From the NCBI RefSeq assembly GCF_900112525.1, contig NZ_FOMD01000005.1:109963-173962 (forward strand): a DNA stretch of 64,000 bases, read 5' to 3'. Both the position numbers and the translations under genes were made by a program. The notes beneath the pieces were generated by a model that worked only from the letters and a program-made list of their open reading frames with translations, did not search any database and was not told where the DNA came from. The DNA is from Klenkia taihuensis (lineage in GTDB: Bacteria > Actinomycetota > Actinomycetes > Mycobacteriales > Geodermatophilaceae). This document shows positions 43,033 to 56,809 of the stretch, one piece after another (positions within the stretch are counted from its first letter, which is position 1; every line of letters begins with the position of its first letter).

Positions 43033-43033
<1 letters not shown>
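42455..43033 (-). CDS. Nudix hydrolase, ADP-ribose pyrophosphatase (Rv1700-like)
   Basis: 192 residues. The Nudix box is PAGLRDAEGEPPLETAKREL followed by AEEVQL; the extra residue after the first glycine matches the mycobacterial ADP-ribose pyrophosphatase Rv1700. The neighbouring PGFCDEVVGLYLAEGL and EEADM segments also match that family. It hydrolyses ADP-ribose to AMP and ribose 5-phosphate. The start overlaps the pyrG stop as TGATG. Confidence 0.9.
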
Positions 43034-47085
<4,052 letters not shown>

Positions 47086-47089
<4 letters not shown>

Positions 47090-48201
47090 CCGGGGGACCC
47101 GAGCAGTTCGCGGTACACCGCCACCAGCGAGCGTGCGGTGCCCGCCTCGTCGGGCCACTGCGCGGCCCGGTCGCGGCCGGCGTCGGCCAGCCGGCGCGCC
47201 CGGTCGGGGTCACCGAGGACGGCGGTGAGCGCGGTGGCCAGCGCGGCGGGGTCGCCGGCGGGGACGAGCTCGGCGGCGTCGCCCACCAGCTCCGGGATGC
47301 CGCCCACCCGGGTGGCCACCAGCGGGGTGCCGGTGCGCAGGGCCTCCTGCGCGGTCAGCGACCGGGCCTCCCAGACCGAGGGCAGCACGCAGGCGTCGGC
47401 GGCGGCGAGCAGGTCCGCGACGTCGGTACGCCGGCCCAGCAGCTGCACCCGCAGGCCCCGCGCGCCGATCCGGTCGGCCAGCTCGGCCCGCTGCGGCCCG
47501 TCGCCGGCGATCGCCACCGCCGGCGCGTCCGGGCCCATCGCGGCGAGGGCGTCCAGCAGCGTGCCGTAGCCCTTCTGCGGGTGCAGCCGGCCCACGGCCA
47601 CCACCAGCGGGCGGTCACCGGGGACGCCGAGCTCGGCGCGGACCGCGGCGCGGTCGCGGGTCGGTGCGGGCAGCGGCGGGGCCGACACCGGGGCGACCCG
47701 GACGTCGCGCGCCCCGGCCCGCCACGCGTTGTCGGCCAGGTCGGCGGACGCGGCGAGCACCAGGTCGGCGGCCCGGATGGTGGCGGCCTCGACCCGGCCG
47801 AGCAGTGCCTGCGTGGCCCCGCCGCCGGGCTGCAGCGCGTTGTGCAGGGTGAGCACCAGCGGCCGGTCGGCGCCGGCGACCGGGCGGGCCAGCGCGGCGA
47901 CCAGCCCGGCGCGCAGCCCGTGGGCGTGCACCAGGTCGGCACCGTCGGTGGCCCGCGCGAGGGCGAGGACCGCCCGCGGGTCGCCGGGCACCGCGGAGAT
48001 CTGCACCGGGCGGAAGGCCGCGCCGGCGGCGGCGAAGCCGAACAGCTCGTCGGTGGCGGCGGGCCCGCAGACCCGCAGCAGCGCGCCGGCAGCGGTGAGC
48101 GGCCCGACCAGGGAGCGCACGTGGGTGCCGACGCCGCCGGTGCTGGTGGCCAGCACCTGGGCCACCCGTCGCCCGGTCAGCTCCCCGTCCACCGCGCTCA
48201 C
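47086..48201 (-). CDS. GT4-family glycosyltransferase
   Basis: 371 residues from the GTG at 48201 (GTGA overlap with the flippase gene). The N-terminal glycine-rich segment STGGVGTHVRSLV binds the acceptor side; the donor side has AVGRLHPQKGYGTLLDAL and the E-X7-E motif EARSLTAQE. It is a retaining enzyme that probably adds a sugar from a nucleotide-sugar donor to a lipid-linked intermediate. The donor and acceptor cannot be told from sequence. Confidence 0.88.
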
Positions 48202-49877
48202 CGGGCCTCCTCCGCCGTCCTGTGCTCGTCCCTGCCCCGCTGGTCCTCCACCTGCTGGTCCGGGCCCTGCCCGCCACCGCGCAGGCCGCGCAGCGCGGCC
48301 CGCAGCGGTCCGCGGGCGGTCCCCATGATGACCGCTGCGGCCACGAGGAGGACGGCGACGCCGGCCAGCGCACCCGTGCCGACCGCGGCCAGCGCGCCGC
48401 CGCCGGGTACCGGGTCGGCCCCCAGGGCCCGCGCCACGGCCACCCCGGCCGCTCCCCCGGCCGCCGCACCGACCAGCGCCGGGACGCCCAGCCGCCCCAG
48501 CCCGGTCAGCGCGCCGGCACCGGCGACCCGGGCGGTGACCACCAGCAGGCCGACGCCGGCGACGCTGACCCCGACGGTGTGGCCGAGCGCCAGGGCGACG
48601 GCCCGGTCGCTGTCGGGCAGCAGCCCGGCCAGCACCAGGTCGGCCGCGACCGCGACCAGCCAGCCGCCGGCCACGCACACCGTCGGGGACCGCCACAGCC
48701 CACGGGCGTAGAGCGCCCGGGTGAGCACGGCGACCAGGCCGTAGCCCAGCAGCCCGGGGACGAAGGCGACCACGGTCGGGGCCAGCAGCTGGGCTGCGGC
48801 CCGGTCGGTGGCGAAGAACACCCGGGCGACCGGGCCGGCCACCGCGACCAGCACCGCGACGGCCACCGCGGACAGCGCGACCACCAGCACGGTCACCGGC
48901 GCCAGCAGGCGGCAGAACCCGGCGTCGTCGCCCGCCGCCGCCCGCTCGGACAGCCCCGGGTAGGCCGAGGTGGCCAGCGGCACCGCCAGCGCGGCCCACG
49001 GCAGCAGGAACAGCGTCATCCCCGCGAAGTAGACGGTCTGCGTGCCGTCGGGCACCCCGCCGGCGTTGGCCAGCCGGATCGCGACCACGGCCACCAGCTG
49101 CTGCCCGAGCAGCGTGAGCACCCCGGCGAGGGCCAGCCGGCGCACCCGGGGCGCGGCGCCGACCGGGAACCGCAGCTGCGGCCGCAGCCCCAGCCGCAGC
49201 CCGCGCAGCGGCACCAGCAGGCACCCGGCCAGCGCGACGACGCCGAGCGTGGTGCCCACCCCGAGCACCAGCTCGGCCGGCCGGGACAGCTCGTCGACCG
49301 ACCGGCCGCCGCCGATGCCGGCGAAGGTCAGGTAGGCGCCGGCCACCACGACCGAGGACAGCAGCGGCGCCAGGGCGGGGCCGGCGAACCGGCGGTGGGC
49401 CTGCAGCACGCCGGTGAGCACGATGCCGATGCCGTAGAGCACGACCTGCGGGGCGAACACCAGCAGGAACCGGGCGGCCAGCTCGGCCTTGGCGGGGTCG
49501 GCGGCGGCGGCCCCCAGCAGCGCCCCGGCGATCGGCCGGGCGGCCAGCGCCAGCACCGCGGCCAGCGGCACGAGCACCAGCAGCGTCCAGCCCAGGAGGG
49601 CCGAGGCGGTCTGCCGCACCTGCTCGCGTTCACCGGCGGCGATGCCCCCGGCCAGCATGGGCACCACCAGGCCGGCCAGCGCCCCGCCGGCGACCACCTC
49701 GAAGACGATGTTGGGCACGTTGTTCGCCGCGAGGTAGGTGTCGGCGGTGCTGCCCGCGCCCACGGTGTTGGTGAACACGACCGTGCGGCCGAACCCGGCG
49801 ACCCGGGCCAGCACGGTGAGCACCGCGATGAGCGCGGCGGCCCCGGCGACCCCGCGGAGGGCCTGCTGCCGGGTCAC
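48198..49877 (-). CDS. MurJ/MviN-like lipid flippase
   Basis: 559 residues from the GTG at 49877, with about 14 membrane spans. The N-terminus VTVLARVAGFGRTVVFTNTV and YLAANNVPNIVFEVVAGGAL match the MurJ/MVF family, where the arginine in the first span and the conserved EVVAGG-like segment line the cavity. A charged cytoplasmic tail of about 45 residues follows. It is likely to flip a polyprenol-linked sugar across the membrane, either lipid II or the product of the adjacent transferases. Confidence 0.88.
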   Translation of the reverse strand: MTRQQALRGVAGAAALIAVLTVLARVAGFGRTVVFTNTVGAGSTADTYLAANNVPNIVFEVVAGGALAGLVVPMLAGGIAAGEREQVRQTASALLGWTLLVLVPLAAVLALAARPIAGALLGAAAADPAKAELAARFLLVFAPQVVLYGIGIVLTGVLQAHRRFAGPALAPLLSSVVVAGAYLTFAGIGGGRSVDELSRPAELVLGVGTTLGVVALAGCLLVPLRGLRLGLRPQLRFPVGAAPRVRRLALAGVLTLLGQQLVAVVAIRLANAGGVPDGTQTVYFAGMTLFLLPWAALAVPLATSAYPGLSERAAAGDDAGFCRLLAPVTVLVVALSAVAVAVLVAVAGPVARVFFATDRAAAQLLAPTVVAFVPGLLGYGLVAVLTRALYARGLWRSPTVCVAGGWLVAVAADLVLAGLLPDSDRAVALALGHTVGVSVAGVGLLVVTARVAGAGALTGLGRLGVPALVGAAAGGAAGVAVARALGADPVPGGGALAAVGTGALAGVAVLLVAAAVIMGTARGPLRAALRGLRGGGQGPDQQVEDQRGRDEHRTAEEAR

Positions 49878-49878
49878 C

Positions 49879-50709
49879 TCAGGCCGGGCGCCGGCCGAGC
49901 CGGTCCAGCTCGCGCAGGCCCGGGGTGGCCTCGATGACCCGGGTGAAGCTGACCTTCTCGCTGGCCAGGGTGAGCGCCGTGACGACGCCGAGGACTGCGG
50001 CGCGGGTGCCGCGGGAGCGGCCGGCGGCCAGCCGCAGGCCCAGCACCGCGCCCAGGGCGTTGGCCCCGCAGTCGCCGAGCATGACCCGCTCGCCCAGGTC
50101 GTCGGGCAGCACCGCCAGCGCGGCGCCGAGCGGGCCGGCGACCACGGCGCCGGCCGGCCCGGCGAGGGTGGCCCCGGCCAGCAGGGCGCCGGCCTTCGCC
50201 GCGCGGCCCGGGCGCAGGTCCAGCAGGTTGACCAGGTTCGCGGTGCCGGCCACCAGGCCGGTGGTGAGCACGCCGTCCACCAGCGCCCCGGCCCCGGTGC
50301 CCCGACGGGTGAGCAGGGCCGCGGCCGCGCCGGCGGCGCCGATGCCGGCGACCTTGACCGCCCCGGCGGAGACCCGGCCTGCGCGCAGCGCGGCGAGGTG
50401 GCCGGCCAGGCCCTTGTCGCGGGCCTGGTCCGGGCGGGCGCCGGCGAGGTCGTCGTAGCCGCCGACGGCGCCGGACACCGCACCCACCAGGAGCGCGGCC
50501 GGGCCGAACCCGGCGGGGGCGCCGGCGGCCGCGGTGACGGTGGCCGCCCCGGCCAGCGCGGCACCGCCGAGCAGGGTGACCGGCCGCCCGGCGTAGTTGG
50601 TGCGCCGCCAGCGCTGCGCGCCCGGGCCGTCGGCGACGGCGCGGGCCGCGGCCAGGCCGGCGGTGGTGAGCGCGGCGCCGGCCGCGGCCAACGCGAGCCG
50701 GCCGGCCAT
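49879..50709 (-). CDS. MraY/WecA-like polyprenyl-phosphate sugar-phosphate transferase, divergent
   Basis: 276 residues, mostly hydrophobic. Family-like segments are NYAGRPVTLLGG, GGYDDLAGAR (the DD pair), TANLVNLLDLRPGRA and LGDCGANALG. The usual NxxNxxDGIDGL motif is reduced to NLVNLLDLRPG, and the protein is short by roughly 60-80 residues, so the chemistry may be altered or the enzyme may depend on a partner. It overlaps steB by one base pair step (TGATG) and directly precedes the flippase gene. Confidence 0.72.
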   Translation of the reverse strand: MAGRLALAAAGAALTTAGLAAARAVADGPGAQRWRRTNYAGRPVTLLGGAALAGAATVTAAAGAPAGFGPAALLVGAVSGAVGGYDDLAGARPDQARDKGLAGHLAALRAGRVSAGAVKVAGIGAAGAAAALLTRRGTGAGALVDGVLTTGLVAGTANLVNLLDLRPGRAAKAGALLAGATLAGPAGAVVAGPLGAALAVLPDDLGERVMLGDCGANALGAVLGLRLAAGRSRGTRAAVLGVVTALTLASEKVSFTRVIEATPGLRELDRLGRRPA

Positions 50710-51686
50710 CAGCCGCCCGCCCCCGCCACGGCCGGGATCGGCGGCACCGGCTGGGCGTCCTCGCCGGTGCCGTACTTGCCCGAGGTGCCCTCGCCCTCGG
50801 CCGACAGCGCGAGCACCGTGCTGATCCGGCCCTCGGGTGCGTTGGCGTTGTCCACGGTGGACACCGCGGCCGAGGCGGTGGGGTCGGCCCGGATGGTGCC
50901 GACCAGGCCGCCGTCGGCGGCCGCGCCGGCGTCGCCGGAGACGACCGCGCCCGAACCCTGCTCGTCCAGCGCCGTCACCAGCTCGACCAGGGTGGCGTTG
51001 CGCTCGGCGGCGTCGTCGCCGGTCAGCGACCCCGAGGTGAGGAAGACCGCGTGGTCGGCGGCGGTGACGCTGGCGCTCTCCTGGCTCAGCACACCCAGCG
51101 CGGACAGCCCGGCGAGCACCTGGGAGGTGGAGGTGGTCGGCGGGACGACGGGGGCGCCGCCGTCGGTGCCCGGCCCGATCATCAGCACCTGGGCGAGCAG
51201 GCTGCCGACCAGCACGCCGGTGTCGCCGGCCTCCTCGGGCAGGGTCACGCCGGGCGGGAGCGCGCCGGGGCCGGTGACGTAGGCCTGCAGGCTGCTGCCG
51301 GTCGCCGGGTCGCTGTAGGCGGGGGTCAGCCGGACGGTGCCGGTGACGGTGGCCCCCGCGTCGCCCAACAGCGCGGTGATCTCGTCCACGGCCGGGGCGC
51401 TGACGTCCTCGTTGCCGATCACCAGCACGACCGAGCGGCCGGCCAGGGTGCCGGCGACCAGGGCCGGGCCGACCTCCTCGGCGAACCCGCCGGTGGCGTC
51501 GAGCTGGGCCTGCAGACCCTGGTTGGTGTCCTCGAGCCCGCGCTTGTCCTCCTGCAGGCCGCTGACCTGCGTCTGCAGGTTGTCCAGCAGGCCGCCGTTG
51601 AGCGCGGTGGTGCCGATGACCACGCCGAGCGCGATGGCCAGGAAGACCGCGATCAGGGAGACGAGGTGGTAGCGGAAGTCGATCAC
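50709..51686 (-). CDS. steB: SteB/MctB-like envelope protein
   Basis: 325 residues from the GTG at 51686, overlapping the steA stop as GTGA. VIDFRYHLVSLIAVFLAIALGVVIG is the near-invariant N-terminal cytoplasmic stub and span of this family; only part is quoted here (FRYHLVSLIAVFLAIALG). A coiled coil at about residues 33-65 follows, then an outer alpha/beta domain. In corynebacteria SteB works with SteA in daughter-cell separation; the mycobacterial homologue was described as a copper transport protein MctB. Confidence 0.9.
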   Translation of the reverse strand: MIDFRYHLVSLIAVFLAIALGVVIGTTALNGGLLDNLQTQVSGLQEDKRGLEDTNQGLQAQLDATGGFAEEVGPALVAGTLAGRSVVLVIGNEDVSAPAVDEITALLGDAGATVTGTVRLTPAYSDPATGSSLQAYVTGPGALPPGVTLPEEAGDTGVLVGSLLAQVLMIGPGTDGGAPVVPPTTSTSQVLAGLSALGVLSQESASVTAADHAVFLTSGSLTGDDAAERNATLVELVTALDEQGSGAVVSGDAGAAADGGLVGTIRADPTASAAVSTVDNANAPEGRISTVLALSAEGEGTSGKYGTGEDAQPVPPIPAVAGAGG

Positions 51687-52867
51687 GAGAAGAGGTTCTC
51701 CAACCAGAACACGAGGCTGTCCCACTGGTCGACCAGCAGGTCGACGTAGATGCGGCCGGCGGTCGAGACCGCCAGGGCGGCGCCGATCGAGACGAGGGCG
51801 GCGAGCACCAGCAGGACGAGGGCGATGGTCGAGATGCGGCTGCGGTAGAGCCGGCTGACGCCCTTGGCGTCGACGAGCTTGCCGCCCAGCCGCAGCCGGG
51901 TGAGGAAGGTGGAGGCCATGCCGCCGCGGCCCTTGTCGAGGAACTCGACCAGGGTGGCGTGCGTGCCGACCGCGACGATGAGCGTGGCGCCCTTCTCGTC
52001 GGCCAGCAGCATCGCGATGTCCTCGCTGGTGGCCGCGGCAGGGAAAGTGATGGCGTCGACACCGAGGTCGAGCACGCGCTGCAGCCCCGGGGCGCGGCCG
52101 TCGGCGTAGGCGTGCACGACCACCTCGGCGCCGCAGCGCAGCACGTCGTCGGAGACCGAGTCCATGTCGCCGATGATCATGTCCGGCTGGTAGCCGGCCT
52201 CGATGAGCGCGTCGGCCCCGCCGTCCACCCCGATGAGCACCGGGCGGTAGTCGCGGACGTAGGACCGCAGCGCCGCGAGGTCCTCCTTGTAGTCGTAGCC
52301 CCGGACGACGACGAGCACGTGCCGGCCCTCGAGGTCGGTGCGGACGTCGGGCACGCCGACGCCGTCGAGCAGGAGCGCCCGCTCCTTCTTCATGTACTCC
52401 ATCGTGTTGGCCGCGAAGGCCTCGAGCTGGGTGCTCAGCCCGGCGCGCGCCTCGGCCATCGAGGTGGCGATGGTCTCCTCGGTCTGCTCGGTGCCCGACG
52501 CCACCTCCTCGTCGCCGACGTAGAGGGTGCCGCCCTCGAGCCGGGCGGTGGCGCCCTCCTTGACCGCGGCGAAGACGTCGCGGCCGACGCCGTCGACGAG
52601 CGGGATGCCGGCCGCGGCGAGGATCCCGGGGCCGAGGTTGGGGTACCGCCCGGAGGTGCTGGCGGCGGCGTTGACGACGGCGGCGACCTTGCACGCGACC
52701 AGGGAGTCGGCGCTGACCCGGTCGAGGTCGACGTGGTCGATGACGGCGATGTCGCCGGGCCGCAGCCGCTTGGTCAGGTTCTTGGTGCGGCGGTCCAGCC
52801 GCACGGTCCCGCTGACCCCGGGGGTGGTGTCGGCGGCGCGCGAACGCCGCAGGGAACCCATGCGCAT
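51683..52867 (-). CDS. steA: SteA-like cytokinetic protein
   Basis: About 394 residues from the ATG at 52867. The N-terminal half has GDIAVIDHVDLDRVSADSL and YPNLGPGILAAAGIPLVDG. The central region (LIGVDGGADALIEAGY, MIIGDMDSVSDD) resembles thiamin pyrophosphokinase folds. Two C-terminal spans (IALVLLVLAALVSIGAALAV) and a short outer tail end the protein. SteA links division to wall remodelling with SteB. It is the counterpart of Rv1697 and is divergent from the TetR gene. Confidence 0.9.
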   Translation of the reverse strand: MRMGSLRRSRAADTTPGVSGTVRLDRRTKNLTKRLRPGDIAVIDHVDLDRVSADSLVACKVAAVVNAAASTSGRYPNLGPGILAAAGIPLVDGVGRDVFAAVKEGATARLEGGTLYVGDEEVASGTEQTEETIATSMAEARAGLSTQLEAFAANTMEYMKKERALLLDGVGVPDVRTDLEGRHVLVVVRGYDYKEDLAALRSYVRDYRPVLIGVDGGADALIEAGYQPDMIIGDMDSVSDDVLRCGAEVVVHAYADGRAPGLQRVLDLGVDAITFPAAATSEDIAMLLADEKGATLIVAVGTHATLVEFLDKGRGGMASTFLTRLRLGGKLVDAKGVSRLYRSRISTIALVLLVLAALVSIGAALAVSTAGRIYVDLLVDQWDSLVFWLENLFS

Positions 52868-53043
52868 GGCCGCGATCGTCGCACGTGGGGCCGACAGGTC
52901 CACCGCCCGACGCGCTCCCGCACGCCGCTGAGGGGCAGTCGAGCGGTCACGGAGCGTGGCCGACACCGGGGTCGGACGACACGCCGGGACGGCGCCGGGT
53001 ACCCCGTCGGGGGCCCTCGGGAGGTGCCTCTAGCGTGGCTCGG

Positions 53044-53925
53044 GTGACTGGTGGGGCCCGGGCGGGGCGAGCTGCAGCGACTGTCCCGGCGACTCCCCCC
53101 GACGACGCACCCGGTGCAGCCACAGCACCGGAGCGACCCGAGGACGTCGTCGCCGAGCAGGCCCGCGCCGACGCCGCCGACGAGGTCGGCCGGGCCCTCG
53201 CCGACCAGCCGGCCGCACCCGCCCCGGTCCCGTCCGCCGAGCCCGAGCCCGCGGCGGAGGCGCCCCGGCCGGCCCGGCGCCGCCGGCGCGGGGTGAACCT
53301 GCGGGAGCTGCGCCGCCAGCAGACCCGCGAGGCCATCGTCGACGCCGCGGCCGCGCTGTTCGCCGAGCGCGGCTTCGACCACGTGAGCGTGCTGGAGATC
53401 GCACAGCGGGCCGGCGTGGTGGAGAAGACGGTGTTCAACCACTTCCCGGTCAAGGAGGGCCTGGTCTTCGAGGCCGACCCGCCGATGCAGGCCGCACTGC
53501 TGGACGCGGTGCGCCGGCGCCGGACCGGGGAGTCGGTGGCCGCGGCCGCCGGCACCTTCATCGTGGCCGCCTGCAGCCGGCTCGGTGACCCGGCCGCGGC
53601 ACCCGCCGTCGCCGAGATGGCCCGGGTGATCCGCGGCTCGCGCACCCTGCAGGTCCGCGAGCGGGAGATCCTCGGCCAGCTGACCGACGCCCTGGCCGAG
53701 CAGATCACCCTGGAGACCCGGGCCGCCGCCGGGGAGCTGGAGCCGTGGCTGGCCGCGCACGCGGTGCTGGGGCTGTACCAGTCGCTGCTGGAGCTGGCCC
53801 GCGACCGGGTGCTGTCCCCCGACCCCGACGGCGCCGAGCTCGCCGACGAGCTGCGGTCCGCCGGCGAGCGGGGCCTGGCGCTGCTGCAGTTCGGCCTGGC
53901 CAGCTACGCCAAACGGAGGACCTGA
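53044..53925 (+). CDS. TetR-family transcriptional regulator
   Basis: About 293 residues from the GTG at 53044, with TAGCGT about 9 bases upstream suggesting a leaderless transcript; the frame is open from 52885. A long disordered Ala/Pro-rich N-terminus ends near residue 85, then the HTH domain runs REAIVDAAAALFAERGFDHV and VLEIAQRAGVVEKTVFNHF, and a helical ligand-binding domain follows. The extended N-terminus (about 85 residues) is unusual. The ligand and target are unknown; steA diverges 177 bases away. Confidence 0.85.
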   Translation: MTGGARAGRAAATVPATPPDDAPGAATAPERPEDVVAEQARADAADEVGRALADQPAAPAPVPSAEPEPAAEAPRPARRRRRGVNLRELRRQQTREAIVDAAAALFAERGFDHVSVLEIAQRAGVVEKTVFNHFPVKEGLVFEADPPMQAALLDAVRRRRTGESVAAAAGTFIVAACSRLGDPAAAPAVAEMARVIRGSRTLQVREREILGQLTDALAEQITLETRAAAGELEPWLAAHAVLGLYQSLLELARDRVLSPDPDGAELADELRSAGERGLALLQFGLASYAKRRT

Positions 53926-53948
53926 GGAAGGACCACGGTGCCCCCCAC

Positions 53949-53966
53949 CCGGCGCTGACGCGCCGG
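53949..53966. terminator. Bidirectional terminator between tetR and recN
   Basis: CCGGCGC (53949-53955), loop TGAC, GCGCCGG (53960-53966): a perfect 7-pair GC hairpin placed between two convergent stop codons. It has no strong T tract, as is usual in high-GC actinobacteria. Confidence 0.6.
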
Positions 53967-53994
53967 CCGGGCCCCTGCACCGCGGCCGGGGAGG

Positions 53995-55785
53995 TCAGCG
54001 GGTGTCGCCGGCCTTCTGCAGCAGCTCGCGGGCGTGCGCCTGGCCGGTGTCGCTGTCGGCCAGGCCGGACAGCATCCGGGCCAGCTCGCGCACCCGGTCC
54101 TCCCCGCGCACCGCGCGGATGTCGGTGGCCGTCACCCCGGCGGCGGTGTCGGCGGACTTGTCCACCACCAGGTGCGTGTCGGCGAACGCCGCGACCTGGG
54201 CGAGGTGGGTGACGACGACGACCTGGTGCTCGCGGGCCAGCCGGGCCAGCCGCCGCCCGATCTCGCCCGCGGCCTGGCCGCCGACCCCGGCGTCCACCTC
54301 GTCGAAGACCATGACCGGTACCGGGTCGGCGCCGGCGAACACGACCTCGATGGCCAGCATCACCCGCGACAGCTCGCCGCCGGAGGCGCCCTTGTGCACC
54401 GGCCGGGCGGGGGCGCCGGGGTGCGCGGCCAGCAGCAGCGCCACCTCGTCGGCGCCCTCGGGGCCGGGGTGCTCGGGGTCGGTCTCCACCGAGAAGGACA
54501 CCCGGGCGGCGGCCATGGCCAGCCCGGCCAGCTCCCGCCCGACGTCGGCGGCGAACCCGTCGGCGGCGGCCAGCCGCCCGGCGGTGACCTCGGCCGACAG
54601 CGACCGCAGCTCCTCGCGGGCGGCGTCGCGCTCGGCGGCCAGCCGCTCCAGCGCCTCGTCGGAGACGTCGAGGCGGCTCAGCCGCTCCTCGGCGTCCCGG
54701 GCCCAGGCCAGCACGCCGGCCACCCCGCTGGCCGGGTCTGCGTAGCCGCGGACCAGCGTGGTGATCGCCGCGCGGCGGTCCATCACCTCGGCCAGCCGGG
54801 CGGGGTCGGCGTCCAGGTCGGCGACGTACCCGGCCAGCTCCACGCCGATGTCGGCGACGACGGCCCCGGCGTCGGCCAGCCGGTCGGCCAGCGCGCGCAG
54901 CTGCGGGTCCCCGGCCGCGGCCAGCGCCCGCTGCCCGGCGGCGAGCGCGGTGACGGCGTCCTGGGGCAGGTCGTCGGCACCGCCGAGGTCGCCGGTGGTG
55001 TCGCCGACCAGGGCGAGGCGGGCCTCGTCGGCGGCGGCGCGCAGCGCATCGGCGTCGCCCAGCCGCGCGGCGAGCGCGTCGAGCTGGGTGTCCTCGTCGG
55101 GCTCGGGGGCGACCGCGGCGATCTCTTCAAGGCCCCGCCGCAGCACCTCGGCGGTCTGCGCGAGCTCACGGGTCTGGGTGCGGCGACGCTCGAGGTCCTC
55201 GGCCAGCTGCCGCCAGCGGGCGTGCGCCTGCCGGTGCCGCTCGACCAGCTCCAGCTGGGCGGCCCCGGCGTACCGGTCCAGGGCGCGGCGCTGCTCGGCC
55301 GGGCGGGTCAGCCGCAGCTGGTCGGTCTGCCCGTGCAGCGCCAGCAGGTCCTCGGCGAGCTCGGCGACCACGCCGACGGGGACGCTGCGCCCGCCCAGGT
55401 GCGCGCGGGAACGGCCCTCGGCGTTCACGGTGCGGGCCAGGATGAGGGTGCCGTCCTCGTCGGCCTCGGCACCGGCGTCGGCGGCCCGGGCCCACACCGG
55501 GGAGTCCTGGGGCAGCGCGAGCCGGCCCTCGACGCCGGCCCGCCCGGTGGCCCGCACCCGGCCGGGGTCGGCCCGGCCGCCGAAGAGCAGGCTCAGGCCG
55601 GTCACCACCATCGTCTTGCCGGCACCGGTCTCGCCGGTGACGACCGTCAACCCCGGGTCGAGGTCGAGGGTCACGTCGTCGATCGCGCCCAGGCCGTGGA
55701 TGTGCAGCTCGGTCAGCGCACCGTTGCGGGCCGGGCCGGCCGGCGCCGGCGGGACGGCCTTGCTGCGCGGCTCACGCCTGGCCAT
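53995..55785 (-). CDS. recN: DNA repair protein RecN
   Basis: About 596 residues from the ATG at 55785 (a GTG at 55791 is also possible). Walker A is GETGAGKTMVV near residues 48-58, preceded by LTELHIHGLGAIDDVTL. Long coiled-coil arms fill the middle, then the ABC signature KGASGGELSRVMLAIE and Walker B PVMVFDEVDAGVGG. This SMC-like protein acts early in double-strand break repair. It overlaps nadK by 14 bases. Confidence 0.96.
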   Translation of the reverse strand: MARREPRSKAVPPAPAGPARNGALTELHIHGLGAIDDVTLDLDPGLTVVTGETGAGKTMVVTGLSLLFGGRADPGRVRATGRAGVEGRLALPQDSPVWARAADAGAEADEDGTLILARTVNAEGRSRAHLGGRSVPVGVVAELAEDLLALHGQTDQLRLTRPAEQRRALDRYAGAAQLELVERHRQAHARWRQLAEDLERRRTQTRELAQTAEVLRRGLEEIAAVAPEPDEDTQLDALAARLGDADALRAAADEARLALVGDTTGDLGGADDLPQDAVTALAAGQRALAAAGDPQLRALADRLADAGAVVADIGVELAGYVADLDADPARLAEVMDRRAAITTLVRGYADPASGVAGVLAWARDAEERLSRLDVSDEALERLAAERDAAREELRSLSAEVTAGRLAAADGFAADVGRELAGLAMAAARVSFSVETDPEHPGPEGADEVALLLAAHPGAPARPVHKGASGGELSRVMLAIEVVFAGADPVPVMVFDEVDAGVGGQAAGEIGRRLARLAREHQVVVVTHLAQVAAFADTHLVVDKSADTAAGVTATDIRAVRGEDRVRELARMLSGLADSDTGQAHARELLQKAGDTR

Positions 55786-56809
55786 CGGCACCCCCGCCCG
55801 CCGGCCGGTCGGCGGTGTCCTCGCGCAGCAGCACGTTGCGGCCGCGCGGCAGCTCGTGGCCGGGGCCGGCGTGGCCGCGCGCGCCGCGGAAGCCGCGGAC
55901 CGGCAGCCCGAACTTGGCGACCAGGCGGTCGCCGAAGCTGCGCGGCTGCACCCGGGCGATGCGCACCGGGCGCTCGGAGCGGCGGACGTCCACCCGGCCC
56001 CCGACGGGGATCTCCACGGTGCGGCGCCCGTCGGCGGACACCCGGGCGCGGGTGCCGTCGGCGGGGACCCCGACGGTGAGCACCGACTGCGGGGAGGTGA
56101 CCAGCGGGCGGGCGAAGAGGGCGTGCGCGTTGGTGGGCACGACCAGGATCGCCTCGACGTCGGGCCACACGACGGGGCCGCCGGCGGAGAAGGCGTAGGC
56201 GGTGGACCCGGTGGGGGTGGCGGCGAGCACGCCGTCGCAGCCGAAGCTGGTCAGCGGGCGGCCGTCGATGGCCAGCACGACGTCGAGCACCCGGGAGCGC
56301 TCGACCTTCTCCACCGACGCCTCGTTGAGCGCCCAGGTGCCGCCGACCCGCTCGCCCGCGGCGTCGAAGACGTCGACGGCGAGGGTCAGCCGCTCCTCGA
56401 CGGAGTACTCGCACTGCTCGATGGCGGTCAGGGTCTCCTCGACGGTCTCGGGCTCGGTCTCGGCGAGGAACCCGACCTTGCCCAGGTTGACGCCGGTGAG
56501 CGCGGCGTCGGTGGCCCGGGCGAGCTCGGCGGCGCGCAGGAACGTGCCGTCGCCGCCCATGACGATGACCACCTCGGCGCCCTCGGCGGCGCCGGGGCCG
56601 AAAGGCACCACCTCCGCGCCCTCGATGCCGAGGTCGACGGCTTCGTCCTCGAGCAGCCGGACGACCAGCCCGGCGCGGGACAGCCGCTCGGCGGAGGAGC
56701 GGGCGAGCTCGATGATGTCGGCCCGGCCGGTGTGCACCGCCAGCAGCACCCGGCGGACCCCCTCGGCCGGCGTGCAGGCGGTGCGGTCGGCTGGCTGGCT
56801 GGCGGTCAC
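55772..56809 (-). CDS. nadK: NAD kinase
   Basis: 345 residues from the GTG at 56809, overlapping the tlyA stop as GTGA. VIVMGGDGTFLRAAELAR carries the GGDGT catalytic motif; GVNLGKVGFLAE and GVLAATPTGSTAYAFSAGGP bind NAD. It phosphorylates NAD to NADP. A C-terminal extension of about 35 disordered residues follows the core. Position between tlyA and recN is as in mycobacteria. Confidence 0.95.
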   Translation of the reverse strand: MTASQPADRTACTPAEGVRRVLLAVHTGRADIIELARSSAERLSRAGLVVRLLEDEAVDLGIEGAEVVPFGPGAAEGAEVVIVMGGDGTFLRAAELARATDAALTGVNLGKVGFLAETEPETVEETLTAIEQCEYSVEERLTLAVDVFDAAGERVGGTWALNEASVEKVERSRVLDVVLAIDGRPLTSFGCDGVLAATPTGSTAYAFSAGGPVVWPDVEAILVVPTNAHALFARPLVTSPQSVLTVGVPADGTRARVSADGRRTVEIPVGGRVDVRRSERPVRIARVQPRSFGDRLVAKFGLPVRGFRGARGHAGPGHELPRGRNVLLREDTADRPAGGGADGQA